The notes beneath the pieces are model-generated. The model saw only the letters and a list, made by a program, of their open reading frames with translations, did not search any database and was not told where the DNA came from. Shown piece after piece: positions 1-7,669 of a stretch of DNA of 41,929 nucleotides. The DNA is from an uncultured Oscillospiraceae bacterium (lineage in GTDB: Bacteria > Bacillota > Clostridia > Oscillospirales > Oscillospiraceae). The position numbers were made by a program, and so were the translations under genes. Position 1 is the first letter of the stretch, and each line of letters begins with the position of its first letter. The stretch spans positions 1 to 41,929 of the forward strand of contig CATKZW010000029.1 of the NCBI GenBank assembly GCA_949841465.1, in the 5' to 3' direction.

Positions 1-114
1 TTTGGCTGGCTCGACAAATTCCGCAGACTTTGGAAAAATTGTGAACGCAAACTCTTTATTTCTGCTCAGATTCTTACTTTTGCCCTCATTGCCATCCTTA
101 TTAGAAGATTTTAA
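1..114 (+). mobile_element. C-terminal fragment of an IS5-like transposase (enters from the left edge)
   Basis: The first 37 codons of the window form an open frame ending in TAA at 112-114. The translation contains DKFRRLWKNCERKL followed by a hydrophobic stretch and a terminal IRRF, which resembles the C-terminus of IS5-type DDE transposases in Clostridia. The N-terminal catalytic part lies outside the window. The stop codon overlaps the stop of the convergent histidine phosphatase gene by three bases, which is not usual for an intact insertion and suggests that the element runs into that gene. The family assignment is by recognition of the C-terminal motif only; I cannot tell whether the copy is complete to the left. 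Confidence 0.75.
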
Positions 115-122
115 ACAGGCTC
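107..122 (+). repeat. Candidate right terminal inverted repeat of the IS
   Basis: Read on the minus strand this is GAGCCTGTTTAAAATC, of the general form seen at ends of several IS families (GAGxCTGTT followed by A/T-rich sequence). It starts within the transposase stop region and ends inside the last codons of the phosphatase gene. The matching left repeat is outside the window, so this is an inference. Confidence 0.4.
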
Positions 123-602
123 TAAGACATACTGCATAAGCGTTCCATGGCACACAACAATGACGGCACGATAGTCTTTGTATCGATCCAAAACTTCCAT
201 TACCCGTTTCTTCATTTGGTCCGCAGATTCCCAAAGGCATTGTGCTCCTTTGGGGTGATGACCGTGATTTTCTGTTAAGCTTCTATAGGAATCCTCTGCT
301 ATGGCATCAGGCAGGAATTCATATGAGACACTGTCTGCCAGCCATTCATGTAAACCGGTATCCACCCGCATCTCAATGCTTAAATCTTTTGACAAAATAG
401 CTGCGCTGTGCAGTGCCCGGCCATATGGCGACGTAATGATCAGCTCGGCATTTTGGAGTCTGCTGTCTTTTGCGGTCTCATGAATCTGCTTGATTCCCTG
501 CTCGGATAATGTAATCATGTTATAGGCAAAATCTTTATAAAACTTTTTCCCTGCCATTGGCGCATCCATTTGACCATGACGCACGAAATAGAATACGGCC
601 AT
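111..602 (-). CDS. Histidine phosphatase (phosphoglycerate mutase-like), probably 3'-truncated by the IS
   Basis: A 163-residue protein of the histidine phosphatase superfamily. The phospho-acceptor motif RHG is at residues 8-10, an Arg-containing SPYGRA motif is in the middle, and the second active-site His lies in VVCHGT near the C-terminus, so both catalytic histidines are kept. The ATG at 602 is chosen because AAGGTGG lies just upstream, inside the end of feoB; an in-frame ATG at 629 would overlap feoB without a good site. The ribosome binding site and a 13-base gap to feoB suggest cotranscription. The family is usually about 180-210 residues; here the protein stops soon after the second His, and its last three codons lie inside the putative IS end. 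GC is lower than in neighbouring genes. The substrate is unknown. Confidence 0.8.
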   Translation of the reverse strand: MAVFYFVRHGQMDAPMAGKKFYKDFAYNMITLSEQGIKQIHETAKDSRLQNAELIITSPYGRALHSAAILSKDLSIEMRVDTGLHEWLADSVSYEFLPDAIAEDSYRSLTENHGHHPKGAQCLWESADQMKKRVMEVLDRYKDYRAVIVVCHGTLMQYVLEPV

Positions 603-615
603 ATATAACCACCTT

Positions 616-2991
616 CTACGCAAGGCCAAAAATCAGCCCTATGCTATGTACGGCAAACGCGGCGATCCATGCGATAACGCACTGAACAACCACAGTCTCG
701 ACCGCGGCTTTGGTCCCGCCCATCTCCCGTTTCACCGTGGCCACCGCCGCGACGCAGGGCGTATAGAGCAGGGTAAACACCAGGAACACCACTGCCGTAA
801 AAGGGGTGAACAGATTCCCAAGCAGCGACACGTCCCCGCCCAGCAGAACGGTCAGCGTGGACACGACACTTTCCTTTGCCGTAAAGCCGGTGATCAGCGC
901 GGTGGACACCCGCCAGTCCCCAAAGCCGAGCGGCGCGAACAGCGGGGCGATCATCCCGCCCAGCATGGCCAGCAGGCTCCGGTCTGCGGAAACGGCTACG
1001 TTCAGCCTCGCGTCAAAGGTCTGCAAAAACCAAATCACGATGGAGGCCAGGAAGATGATGGTGAACGCTTTTCGGGCAAAGCCTTTGGCTTTTTCCACAA
1101 TCAGCTGCCAGACGCTTTTTGCCGAGGGCAGTCTGTAGTTTGGAAGCTCCATCACAAAGGGGACAGGCTCCCCCCGGTACACTGTCTTTTTCAGAAGCAG
1201 CGCGTATAAGATGCCGCAGGCGATTCCCATGGCATACAGCCCCACCATAGCTAACGCCTGATACCTTTTGGGGAAAAACGCACTGATCATCAAGGTGTAA
1301 ATCGGCAGCTTGGCGGTGCAGCTCATGAAGGGCGTCAGCAGGATCGTCATCTTGCGGTCCCGCTCGCTGGAAAGGGTCCTGGTCGCCATGATCGCGGGGA
1401 CGGAACACCCAAATCCAATCAGCATGGGGACAATGCTCCTGCCGGACAGCCCGATTTTCCGCAGCAGCCGGTCCATCACAAAGGCTACCCGCGCGATATA
1501 CCCCGTGTCCTCCAGAATGGACAGGAAGAAAAACATGGTCACGATGGTGGGCAGCAGGCTCAGGACGCTTCCCACGCCGCCGCAGATGCCGTCAATGACG
1601 AGAGAGTGGATGACCGGGTTGACCTGAGCGCCGGTGAGCAGCCGGTCCACCAGCGCAATCACAGCATCGATCCCCAGCCCCATCCAATCCGACAGGGCCG
1701 CGCCGACGAAGTTGAACGTCAGCACAAAGACGAGGGCCATGATCCCGACAAAGCAGGGGATGGCCGTGTACTTGCCTGTCAAAACCCGGTCGATTGCCAT
1801 ACTGCGCCGGTGCTCTTTGCTCTCATGGGGGCGGACCACGGTTTTCGCGCACAGGGACTCAATGAACGAAAAGCGCATGTTCGCAAGGGCCGCTTCCCGG
1901 TCCAGCCCCGTCTCCCGCTCCATCACAGAAACCAGATGTTCAAAGGCTGTCTGCTTCTCGGCGGAGAGTGAGAGCCTTTCGCCAATCAGGCGGTCGTTCT
2001 CCACCAGCTTTGTGGCGGTAAAGCGGACGGGCAGCCCCTTTTCTTCCGCCTCCGGCTCCAGCATATGCACCGCGGCGTGGATGCACCGGTGCACCGCGCC
2101 GACGGGGGCGTGCTCATCACTGCTGGCCGGGCAGAAATCAACCCGTCCCGGCATCTCCCTGTGCCTTGCGATGTGGATGGCGTGGTCGATCAGCTCCTCA
2201 ATCCCCTCATTTTTTGCCGCCGAAATCGGGACGACCGGGACGCCCAGGATCCCCTCCAGCTCGTTGACCCGGACGGAGCCGCCGTTTGCCCGAACCTCAT
2301 CCATCATGTTGAGGGCCAGCACCACGGGAATACCCAGCTCTATGATCTGCATGGTAAGGTACAGGTTTCGCTCAATATTCGTGGCGTCCACAATATTGAT
2401 GATGCCGTCCGGGTGCTTGTCCATCAGGAAGTCCCTTGTGACGATTTCCTCGCTGGAATAGGGCGAGAGGGAATAGATCCCCGGCAGATCGGTCACGACG
2501 GCCTCCGGGTGATTGCGGATCAGGCCGTCCTTTCGGTCAACGGTCACGCCGGGGAAATTGCCAACGTGCTGATTGGCCCCTGTGAGCTGATTGAACAGCG
2601 TCGTTTTCCCGCAGTTCTGATTTCCAACCAGTGCAAACCGAATGCTTGCGTCTTTGGGAATTTCGCCTGCGGCGTCGTGGACATGGTAGCTTTTAGCCCT
2701 GCCAAGCTCACCCATTCCCGGGTGCTCCACCACCGCCCGGCGCTGTTCGCCGCGGGGCGCGGCGACTTTTTGATGCACCTGGTCCACCGTGATTTTCTGC
2801 GCCTCGCTGAGCCGGAGCGTCAGCTCGTAGCCCCGCAGCTCAATCTGCACCGGGTCGCCCATAGGCGCAATTTTTTGCAGGGTAACCTCTGTTTTCGGGG
2901 TCAGCCCCATATCCAGCAAATGGTGCCGGAGCGCGCCGCTCCCGCCGATGGACAATATATACGCACTCTGCCCAGGCTTCAATTCATCCAT
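616..2991 (-). CDS. feoB: Ferrous iron transporter FeoA-FeoB fusion
   Basis: About 791 residues, combining an N-terminal FeoA (SH3-like) domain (about residues 1-75) with a complete FeoB. The FeoB G domain shows G1 GNQNCGKTT near residue 122, the GNFPGVTVD switch region, G3 DLPG and G4 LNMMD. It is followed by the membrane Gate regions with IGFGCSVPAIMATR and TAKESVVSTL. FeoB imports Fe(II) across the cytoplasmic membrane under anaerobic conditions; FeoA normally acts as a small cytosolic partner, here covalently attached. The start is uncertain: ATG at 2991 or GTG at 2997, both downstream of AAGGAGG. It lies 82 bases after the solute-binding lipoprotein gene on the same strand. I saw no obvious Fur box just upstream. 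Confidence 0.95.
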   Translation of the reverse strand: MDELKPGQSAYILSIGGSGALRHHLLDMGLTPKTEVTLQKIAPMGDPVQIELRGYELTLRLSEAQKITVDQVHQKVAAPRGEQRRAVVEHPGMGELGRAKSYHVHDAAGEIPKDASIRFALVGNQNCGKTTLFNQLTGANQHVGNFPGVTVDRKDGLIRNHPEAVVTDLPGIYSLSPYSSEEIVTRDFLMDKHPDGIINIVDATNIERNLYLTMQIIELGIPVVLALNMMDEVRANGGSVRVNELEGILGVPVVPISAAKNEGIEELIDHAIHIARHREMPGRVDFCPASSDEHAPVGAVHRCIHAAVHMLEPEAEEKGLPVRFTATKLVENDRLIGERLSLSAEKQTAFEHLVSVMERETGLDREAALANMRFSFIESLCAKTVVRPHESKEHRRSMAIDRVLTGKYTAIPCFVGIMALVFVLTFNFVGAALSDWMGLGIDAVIALVDRLLTGAQVNPVIHSLVIDGICGGVGSVLSLLPTIVTMFFFLSILEDTGYIARVAFVMDRLLRKIGLSGRSIVPMLIGFGCSVPAIMATRTLSSERDRKMTILLTPFMSCTAKLPIYTLMISAFFPKRYQALAMVGLYAMGIACGILYALLLKKTVYRGEPVPFVMELPNYRLPSAKSVWQLIVEKAKGFARKAFTIIFLASIVIWFLQTFDARLNVAVSADRSLLAMLGGMIAPLFAPLGFGDWRVSTALITGFTAKESVVSTLTVLLGGDVSLLGNLFTPFTAVVFLVFTLLYTPCVAAVATVKREMGGTKAAVETVVVQCVIAWIAAFAVHSIGLIFGLA

Positions 2992-3047
2992 TGTCACAGC
3001 ACATCGGCCTCCTTCGTCACGCCTGATTCTGCTCAAAATCTCCTGTT

Positions 3048-3074
3048 ACCTGCTTTTTCAAAGGAAAAACAGGT
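3048..3074 (-). terminator. Weak hairpin at the end of the lipoprotein gene
   Basis: ACCTGCTTTTTC and GAAAAACAGGT form an imperfect stem with a short loop, overlapping the stop codon of the solute-binding protein gene. There is no U-run after it on the minus strand, so at best it attenuates readthrough into feoAB. Confidence 0.25.
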
Positions 3075-4189
3075 CACCCCATCCAGTAAATGCCGTCGTC
3101 GGGAAGCACGCCGCCTACGGAGGCGGGGTCGATGGAATACAGCACGGAGTAGTAGTCGGAGATGGCGGCCACCATATCCACGCCGGAGAGGAACGCTAGG
3201 TGGCACTGGGGAATGGCTTTCTTGGCAATCGCGGCGCTGGGGGTGATGCCGTGGCCCGCGACCAGTTCCGCCGCCGCGTCCACGTTATTGTTCACAAAGT
3301 TGATAGAATCCTCATAGTCTGCAAGAAACGCCTCCACCAGGTCGGGATAGGTCTCCGCGAACTCCGTCCGGGCCACCACGGCGGTCATGATGAGCCGGCT
3401 GCCGCTGCGCAGGGCGTCCCAGGCCTCGGTCATGTCCACGGCCTGGCGCACCTTCCCCTCCCCCTTGGCAATGGCGGCGGTGGCGGCGGGAACAGGCAGC
3501 ATGGCGCACTCAATCTCGCCGCTGAGCAGTTTGGCGCTGATCTCGGAGGCGTCGGCGAAAATCACCTCCACGTCCCTGCCGGCCTCCAGCCCGTTCTCCT
3601 GGAGCAGGTAGCGCAGGACGTACTCCGGGTTGGCCCCCTGGCCCGCGGCATAAACGGTCCTGCCCGCCAGATCGGCCATGGAGTTGATGGACGTACCGCC
3701 GCCGCCCTCCAGAATGTGGAGCACACCCAGCGTACCCACGGCGATGATCTTCACCCCGCCGTCGGTCTTATTGTACAGATTCACCGCCACGTTGGAGGCC
3801 ACGGTGGCGATGTCGAACTCCGGGTCAGGGCCGGTGAGCCCCGCCACCAGCGCGCTGTTGTCTGTCTCGATGGTGTAGCTGTAGCCGCTCCTGTGGAGGG
3901 CGGCGGGGTTGTTGTCGATGCTGTCCAGCAGCTTGGCCGCACCCACCCCGGTGGGGCCGGACAGTACCGCCAGGCGGATCCCGGGGCCGGGCTCCACGCA
4001 GTCAGGGGTCTCGGCAGGCTCGCTGGGCTGGGCCGAGGGCTCAGCAGTGGGCTCCGCCGAGGGCGGGACAGGGTCGGAGACCTCCTCAGAGGGCGTACCG
4101 GAGGGGTTCTCCGCCGCCGGCCTGCAGGCAGCCAGGGTGAACAACAGGGTCAAGGCCAGCAGCAGCGCCGGCAGTTTCAGCTTTTTCAT
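3074..4189 (-). CDS. Orphan ABC-type solute-binding lipoprotein (NMT1/SsuA/ThiY-like)
   Basis: A 371-residue lipoprotein with a hydrophobic signal peptide and lipobox LAAC ending near residue 22, then a Pro/Glu/Ser-rich linker of about 40 residues, then a periplasmic-binding-protein-2 fold. The body resembles NMT1/nitrate-sulfonate-taurine type binding proteins: a segment with a GTS motif, a TVYAAGQGANPEYVLRYLL helix region and EISAKLLSGEIECAMLP. No permease or ATPase gene is adjacent, so its transporter partner is elsewhere or absent. ATG at 4189 has AAAGGA upstream; a strong promoter lies at 4259-4287. The substrate cannot be read from sequence; proximity to feoAB is not evidence of an iron ligand. 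Confidence 0.85.
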   Translation of the reverse strand: MKKLKLPALLLALTLLFTLAACRPAAENPSGTPSEEVSDPVPPSAEPTAEPSAQPSEPAETPDCVEPGPGIRLAVLSGPTGVGAAKLLDSIDNNPAALHRSGYSYTIETDNSALVAGLTGPDPEFDIATVASNVAVNLYNKTDGGVKIIAVGTLGVLHILEGGGGTSINSMADLAGRTVYAAGQGANPEYVLRYLLQENGLEAGRDVEVIFADASEISAKLLSGEIECAMLPVPAATAAIAKGEGKVRQAVDMTEAWDALRSGSRLIMTAVVARTEFAETYPDLVEAFLADYEDSINFVNNNVDAAAELVAGHGITPSAAIAKKAIPQCHLAFLSGVDMVAAISDYYSVLYSIDPASVGGVLPDDGIYWMG

Positions 4190-4258
4190 ATTGCAGCGAT
4201 CCTTTCTTATTCCGGCCAGGCATTTCCCACCTGCGCGGTATGAAATGGTACAGCTTTG

Positions 4259-4287
4259 ATTGTAATGGGCAGAGCGCACAATGTCAA
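4259..4287 (-). promoter_or_regulatory. Sigma-A promoter of the solute-binding lipoprotein gene
   Basis: On the minus strand, -35 TTGACA (4282-4287), a 17-base spacer and -10 TACAAT (4259-4264), about 70 bases upstream of the ATG at 4189. Confidence 0.8.
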
Positions 4288-4334
4288 GGACGGATTTCTT
4301 GCAATTTATTTACCAAATCTTAACCTGCCCCCTC

Positions 4335-4363
4335 TTGTTTTTTCCAGCGAACTCCGCTATACT
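4335..4363 (+). promoter_or_regulatory. Promoter of the LCP gene
   Basis: -35 TTGTTT (4335-4340), a 17-base spacer and -10 TATACT (4358-4363), about 70 bases upstream of the ATG at 4435 and divergent from the lipoprotein promoter. Confidence 0.65.
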
Positions 4364-4434
4364 AGGGAGACGTTGGAAAAGTTGACATAATGTGAGGGCT
4401 TTCGACATGCCCCCACTTGAAAGGATGCCGTTTC

Positions 4435-5460
4435 ATGAGCAATGCACCCAGGCGACAGGCCAAAAGAAAGCCCTCCTTCCTCTCCCGGCTGGCCAAGGGG
4501 CTGTACATCATGCTGTTCGTGCTCTCCCTCATCGTGGTGGTGGGCTACGCCTCGCTGAACCTGCTTGCCCCCAAGCCCACGGTGGACAACCAGGTCACCA
4601 TCGACACCAACCGCCGCACGGACCCCTCCGCTCCCCCTGCGGCCACGGACGATCCCGACGCCAACCCCACCCCCAAGCCGGACGAGCTGGTGCTCCACCG
4701 CCGGGACGGGGTGTATACCTGCCTGCTGCTGGGCGTGGCCGACCAGGGCGGCACCGACACCATCATGCTGGGCGTGTTTGACACCAACGCCAAGACCGCC
4801 TCCCTCATCTCCATACCCCGGGACACGGTGGTGTACCAAAACGGCAAGTACCGCAAGATCAACTCCACCTACGCCGACGGCGAGGAGGCGGTGGTCGCCG
4901 CCGTCCGCGACCTGCTGGGCGTGCCGGTGGACTACTGGGTGTCGGTGAACCTGAAGGCGTTCAACAGCATTGTGAACCAGATCGGCGGGGTGTATTTCAC
5001 CGTGCCGGTGGACATGGACTACGAAGACCCCTATCAGGACCTGTACATCCACATCAAGGCCGGCTACCAGAAGCTCGACGGCAAACAGGCCGAGGGCGTC
5101 ATGCGCTGCCGCAACTGCTACGCCAGCGCCGACATCGGCCGTACCGCCACCCAGCGGGCCTTCCTGGTGGCCCTGGCCAAGCAGACCATCACCCCGTCCA
5201 ACGCGGACAAGGTCACCTCCCTCATCAACACCTTCAATCAATACGTCAGCACCACCATGAAGCTGAGCGACATGGTGTGGTTCGGCACCCAGGCCATCGG
5301 CATGGACCTTGACGCCGCCCTGACCACCGGCTCCCTGGAGGGCGAGTGGATCAGCCCCTACTGGCAGCTGGACGACGACGCGGTGCTGGAGCTGGTGAAC
5401 GGCCTGGGCATCTACCAGGAGGAGGTCCCCGCCAAGGCGCTGCACATCGTGCACCCGTAA
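4435..5460 (+). CDS. LytR-CpsA-Psr (LCP) family cell-wall polymer ligase
   Basis: A 341-residue protein with a basic cytoplasmic N-terminus, one membrane segment (about residues 22-45), a Pro/Asp-rich linker and an extracellular LCP domain (about 95-250). Family motifs visible are GGTDTIML, the SIPRDT strand, KINSTYADG and a GRTATQRAFL helix carrying the conserved arginines. LCP proteins transfer undecaprenyl-phosphate-linked glycopolymers to peptidoglycan or other acceptors. The ATG at 4435 is preferred over an upstream in-frame ATG because AAAGGA is 9 bases before it. It is transcribed alone from its own promoter; the polymer attached cannot be inferred because no glycan synthesis genes are nearby. 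Confidence 0.92.
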   Translation: MSNAPRRQAKRKPSFLSRLAKGLYIMLFVLSLIVVVGYASLNLLAPKPTVDNQVTIDTNRRTDPSAPPAATDDPDANPTPKPDELVLHRRDGVYTCLLLGVADQGGTDTIMLGVFDTNAKTASLISIPRDTVVYQNGKYRKINSTYADGEEAVVAAVRDLLGVPVDYWVSVNLKAFNSIVNQIGGVYFTVPVDMDYEDPYQDLYIHIKAGYQKLDGKQAEGVMRCRNCYASADIGRTATQRAFLVALAKQTITPSNADKVTSLINTFNQYVSTTMKLSDMVWFGTQAIGMDLDAALTTGSLEGEWISPYWQLDDDAVLELVNGLGIYQEEVPAKALHIVHP

Positions 5461-5526
5461 GCATCCCCAGAAGCCGCAAAAAAATTTCCCGCCGACAAAT
5501 TTTCGTCATCCTTGCACCGCGCCATG

Positions 5527-5534
5527 CATATACT
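5527..5534 (+). promoter_or_regulatory. Candidate -10 element for the 34-codon gene
   Basis: CATATACT lies about 58 bases upstream of the small gene's ATG. It fits a sigma-A -10 (TATACT) without a good -35, and also resembles the CATA-type -10 of mother-cell sporulation sigma factors; TCATCC at 5506-5511 would be a poor -35 for either. The sigma factor is undecided. Confidence 0.35.
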
Positions 5535-5591
5535 GGTTTGTATGGGCCAAATTTTTGGAAACCCGCAGATCAGAAAAAGGAGCGATGCAGC

Positions 5592-5696
5592 ATGACAGAC
5601 AGACGGGAATTTGCGCGGGGCAGCGAGCCTCCCCAGCAGGACGTGGATGACCTGATCTTCCTGGGCCAGTCCGGCCCAGGCGTCAGCCAGCGGTAG
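5592..5696 (+). CDS. 34-residue hypothetical protein in its own transcription unit
   Basis: A short hydrophilic protein starting MTDRREFARG and ending SGPGVSQR, with no membrane segment and no cysteine. Support for it being a real gene comes from its setting: AAGGAG lies about 10 bases before the ATG, a possible -10 lies upstream, and a strong intrinsic terminator begins at the base after its stop codon. The unit lies between the LCP gene and the prfB promoter and does not overlap either. I do not recognise the family. Acidic central residues (QQDVDDLIFLG) could form a short amphipathic helix. A start at the out-of-frame ATG at 5585 would give a different 21-codon product and sits too close to the ribosome binding site. 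Confidence 0.55.
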   Translation: MTDRREFARGSEPPQQDVDDLIFLGQSGPGVSQR

Positions 5697-5736
5697 ACCG
5701 CCATGACCCCGCCACCGCGGGGTTGCGGCGGTTTTT
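5697..5736 (+). terminator. Intrinsic terminator after the 34-codon gene
   Basis: ACCGCC (5697-5702) pairs with GGCGGT (5727-5732), and ACCCCGC (5706-5712) pairs with GCGGGGT (5717-5723), with a symmetrical internal loop and a CACC tetraloop. Five T follow (5732-5736). Confidence 0.88.
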
Positions 5737-5748
5737 CCATTTTCGCCC

Positions 5749-5777
5749 TTTACAACTGGGCCGGACTTCTATATAAT
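5749..5777 (+). promoter_or_regulatory. Promoter of prfB-ktrA
   Basis: -35 TTTACA (5749-5754), a 17-base spacer and a perfect -10 TATAAT (5772-5777), 45 bases upstream of the prfB ATG. Confidence 0.85.
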
Positions 5778-5821
5778 TGAACGGAAAACAACGGCATAGG
5801 CCGCGGAAGGATGAAACAGCG

Positions 5822-6943
5822 ATGCTTCAATTTGACGAATACCGGGTGAAGCTCAACAACCTGAAGCCCGAGCTGGACGAGCTGGGCAGGGCCCTGGACC
5901 TGGAGGCCGCGGAGCGGGAGCTGGACGAGCTCCACGCCCAGTCCGCAGCCGACGGCTTCTGGGACAACGTAGAAAAGGCCCGGAAGGTCCAGCAGCGCAT
6001 CAGCCAGCTGGAGGGCAAGGTGAGCGCCCAGGCCAAGCGGGAGGGCGCCTGGGACGACCTGATGACCCTGTGCGAGATGGGCAACGAGGAGGAGGACACC
6101 TCCCTGATCCCCGAGGTGGAGAGCGGCTTCCAGTCCCTGCTCAAGGAGATGGAGACCGCCCGGCTGTCCACCCTGCTGTCCGGGGAGTACGACAACTCCA
6201 CCGCCATCGTCTCCCTCCAGGCGGGGGCGGGGGGCACCGAGGCCCAGGACTGGGCCCAGATGCTCTACCGCATGTACACCCGCTGGGCGGAGCGCCACGG
6301 CTTTACCTACACCGTGCTGGACTACCAGGACGGCGACGAGGCGGGCATCAAGTCCGCCGCCATCCGCATCGAGGGGGACAACGCCTACGGCTACCTGAAA
6401 AGCGAGCACGGCGTCCACCGCCTGGTGCGCATCTCCCCCTTCGACGCCAACGCCCGGCGGCAGACCTCCTTCGCCGCCGTGGAGGTCATGCCCGAGCTGG
6501 ACGACAGCGTGGAGGTGGAAATCCGGGACGAGGACGTTGAACGCCAGGTGTACCGCTCCTCCGGCGCGGGCGGCCAGCACATCAACAAGACCTCCTCCGC
6601 CGTCCGCCTGATCCACAAGCCCACGGGCATCGTGGTGTCCTGCCAGACGGAGCGATCCCAGTTCCAGAACGAGGCCACCTGTATGCGTATGCTGCGCTCC
6701 AAGCTGATGCAGATCAAGGAACAGGAGCACCTGGACAAGATCTCCGACATCAAGGGCGTGCAGCTCAAGATCGAGTGGGGCAGCCAGATCCGCTCCTACG
6801 TGTTCATGCCCTATCAGCTGGTGAAGGACAACCGCACCGCCTTCGAGACCTCCAACGTCGGCGGGGTGATGGACGGCGACCTGGACGGCTTCATCAACGC
6901 CTACCTCACCGCCGCCGCCACCGGCGCCTGGGCCACAAAGTAA
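5822..6943 (+). CDS. prfB: Peptide chain release factor 2
   Basis: A 373-residue class-I release factor that reads UGA and UAA and triggers peptidyl-tRNA hydrolysis. The RF2 anticodon tripeptide SPF is at residues 205-207 and the catalytic GGQ at 250-252 in [17 protein letters not shown]; the N-terminal coiled-coil region is followed by [15 protein letters not shown]. The ATG at 5822 follows GGAAGGA at about 10 bases. The reading frame is continuous from this start: there is no in-frame UGA near codon 25, so the +1 programmed frameshift that autoregulates prfB in many bacteria is absent. ktrA follows after 18 bases. Confidence 0.97.
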   Translation: MLQFDEYRVKLNNLKPELDELGRALDLEAAERELDELHAQSAADGFWDNVEKARKVQQRISQLEGKVSAQAKREGAWDDLMTLCEMGNEEEDTSLIPEVESGFQSLLKEMETARLSTLLSGEYDNSTAIVSLQAGAGGTEAQDWAQMLYRMYTRWAERHGFTYTVLDYQDGDEAGIKSAAIRIEGDNAYGYLKSEHGVHRLVRISPFDANARRQTSFAAVEVMPELDDSVEVEIRDEDVERQVYRSSGAGGQHINKTSSAVRLIHKPTGIVVSCQTERSQFQNEATCMRMLRSKLMQIKEQEHLDKISDIKGVQLKIEWGSQIRSYVFMPYQLVKDNRTAFETSNVGGVMDGDLDGFINAYLTAAATGAWATK

Positions 6944-6961
6944 ACAAGGAGTGAGAAAAAT

Positions 6962-7606
6962 ATGGCAGCGACATTCCTGGTCATCGGCCTGGGGCGGTTC
7001 GGCTCCAACCTGGCCCTGCGGCTGATGGACTCGGGCAGCGAGGTCATGGTCCTGGACCACGACGAGGAGACCATCAACCGCATCGCCCCCTATGTCACCC
7101 AGGCCAAGATCGGTGACTGCATGGACGAGGAGGTGCTCCGCTCTCTGGACCCGGCCAGCTTCGATTTCTGCTTCGTGTGCATCAGCGACAGCTTCCAGTC
7201 CTCCCTGGAGACCACCTCCCTGCTCAAGGAGCTGGGGGCCCCCATGGTGGTGGCCAAGGCGGACCGGGACCTCCACGCCCGGCTGCTGCTGAAAATCGGC
7301 GCGGACGAGGTGGTTTTCCCGGAGCGGGACATGGCCCAGCGCACCGCCATGCGCTTCAGCGTCAACGGGGCGCTGGAGTACATTGAGCTGGCCCCGGGCT
7401 ACGCCATCATGGAGCTGGACGTACCCGATCACTGGGCGGGCCAGACCCTCATCGACCTGGATATCCGCAAAAAGTATAATGTGAACGTCATCGGCCGCAA
7501 GGAGGAGGGGGCCATCCGCCCCATCGACGCCTCCTTTGTCTTCGCGGCGGACACCCACATCCTGGTAGCAGGCCGTCCGGACGACATCGCGCGGATGACC
7601 AAGTGA
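6962..7606 (+). CDS. ktrA: Potassium uptake regulatory subunit, TrkA/KtrA family (RCK domain)
   Basis: A 214-residue cytosolic protein with an N-terminal RCK/Rossmann domain (GLGRFG at about residues 9-14, acidic residue in VLDHDEE, a second nucleotide-contact region KADRDLHARLLLKIGADEVVFPE) and a C-terminal RCK_C domain (about 135-214). Such subunits bind nucleotides and gate TrkH/KtrB potassium channels. AAGGAG precedes the ATG, and the gene probably shares the prfB transcript. No membrane partner (ktrB/trkH) is present nearby, which is unusual for this family; the partner must be encoded elsewhere. A bidirectional-looking terminator follows. Confidence 0.92.
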   Translation: MAATFLVIGLGRFGSNLALRLMDSGSEVMVLDHDEETINRIAPYVTQAKIGDCMDEEVLRSLDPASFDFCFVCISDSFQSSLETTSLLKELGAPMVVAKADRDLHARLLLKIGADEVVFPERDMAQRTAMRFSVNGALEYIELAPGYAIMELDVPDHWAGQTLIDLDIRKKYNVNVIGRKEEGAIRPIDASFVFAADTHILVAGRPDDIARMTK

Positions 7607-7624
7607 ATTGATTTGCGGAAGAAA

Positions 7625-7663
7625 ACAGCGTACAGCGCTTTTCAAGCGCCGTACGCTGTTTTT
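7625..7663 (+). terminator. Intrinsic terminator after ktrA, probably bidirectional
   Basis: A 16-base arm ACAGCGTACAGCGCTT (7625-7640) pairs with 7644-7659 with one mismatch, loop TTC, then a short T-run to 7663. On the minus strand the stem is followed by TTTTC, so it can also serve the convergent tldE gene. Confidence 0.88.
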
Positions 7664-7669
7664 CCTGTG

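Noticed and set aside
5750..7645. 631-codon minus-strand open frame
   Set aside because: Antisense to prfB and ktrA, with composition typical of shadow frames; prfB and ktrA are clear.
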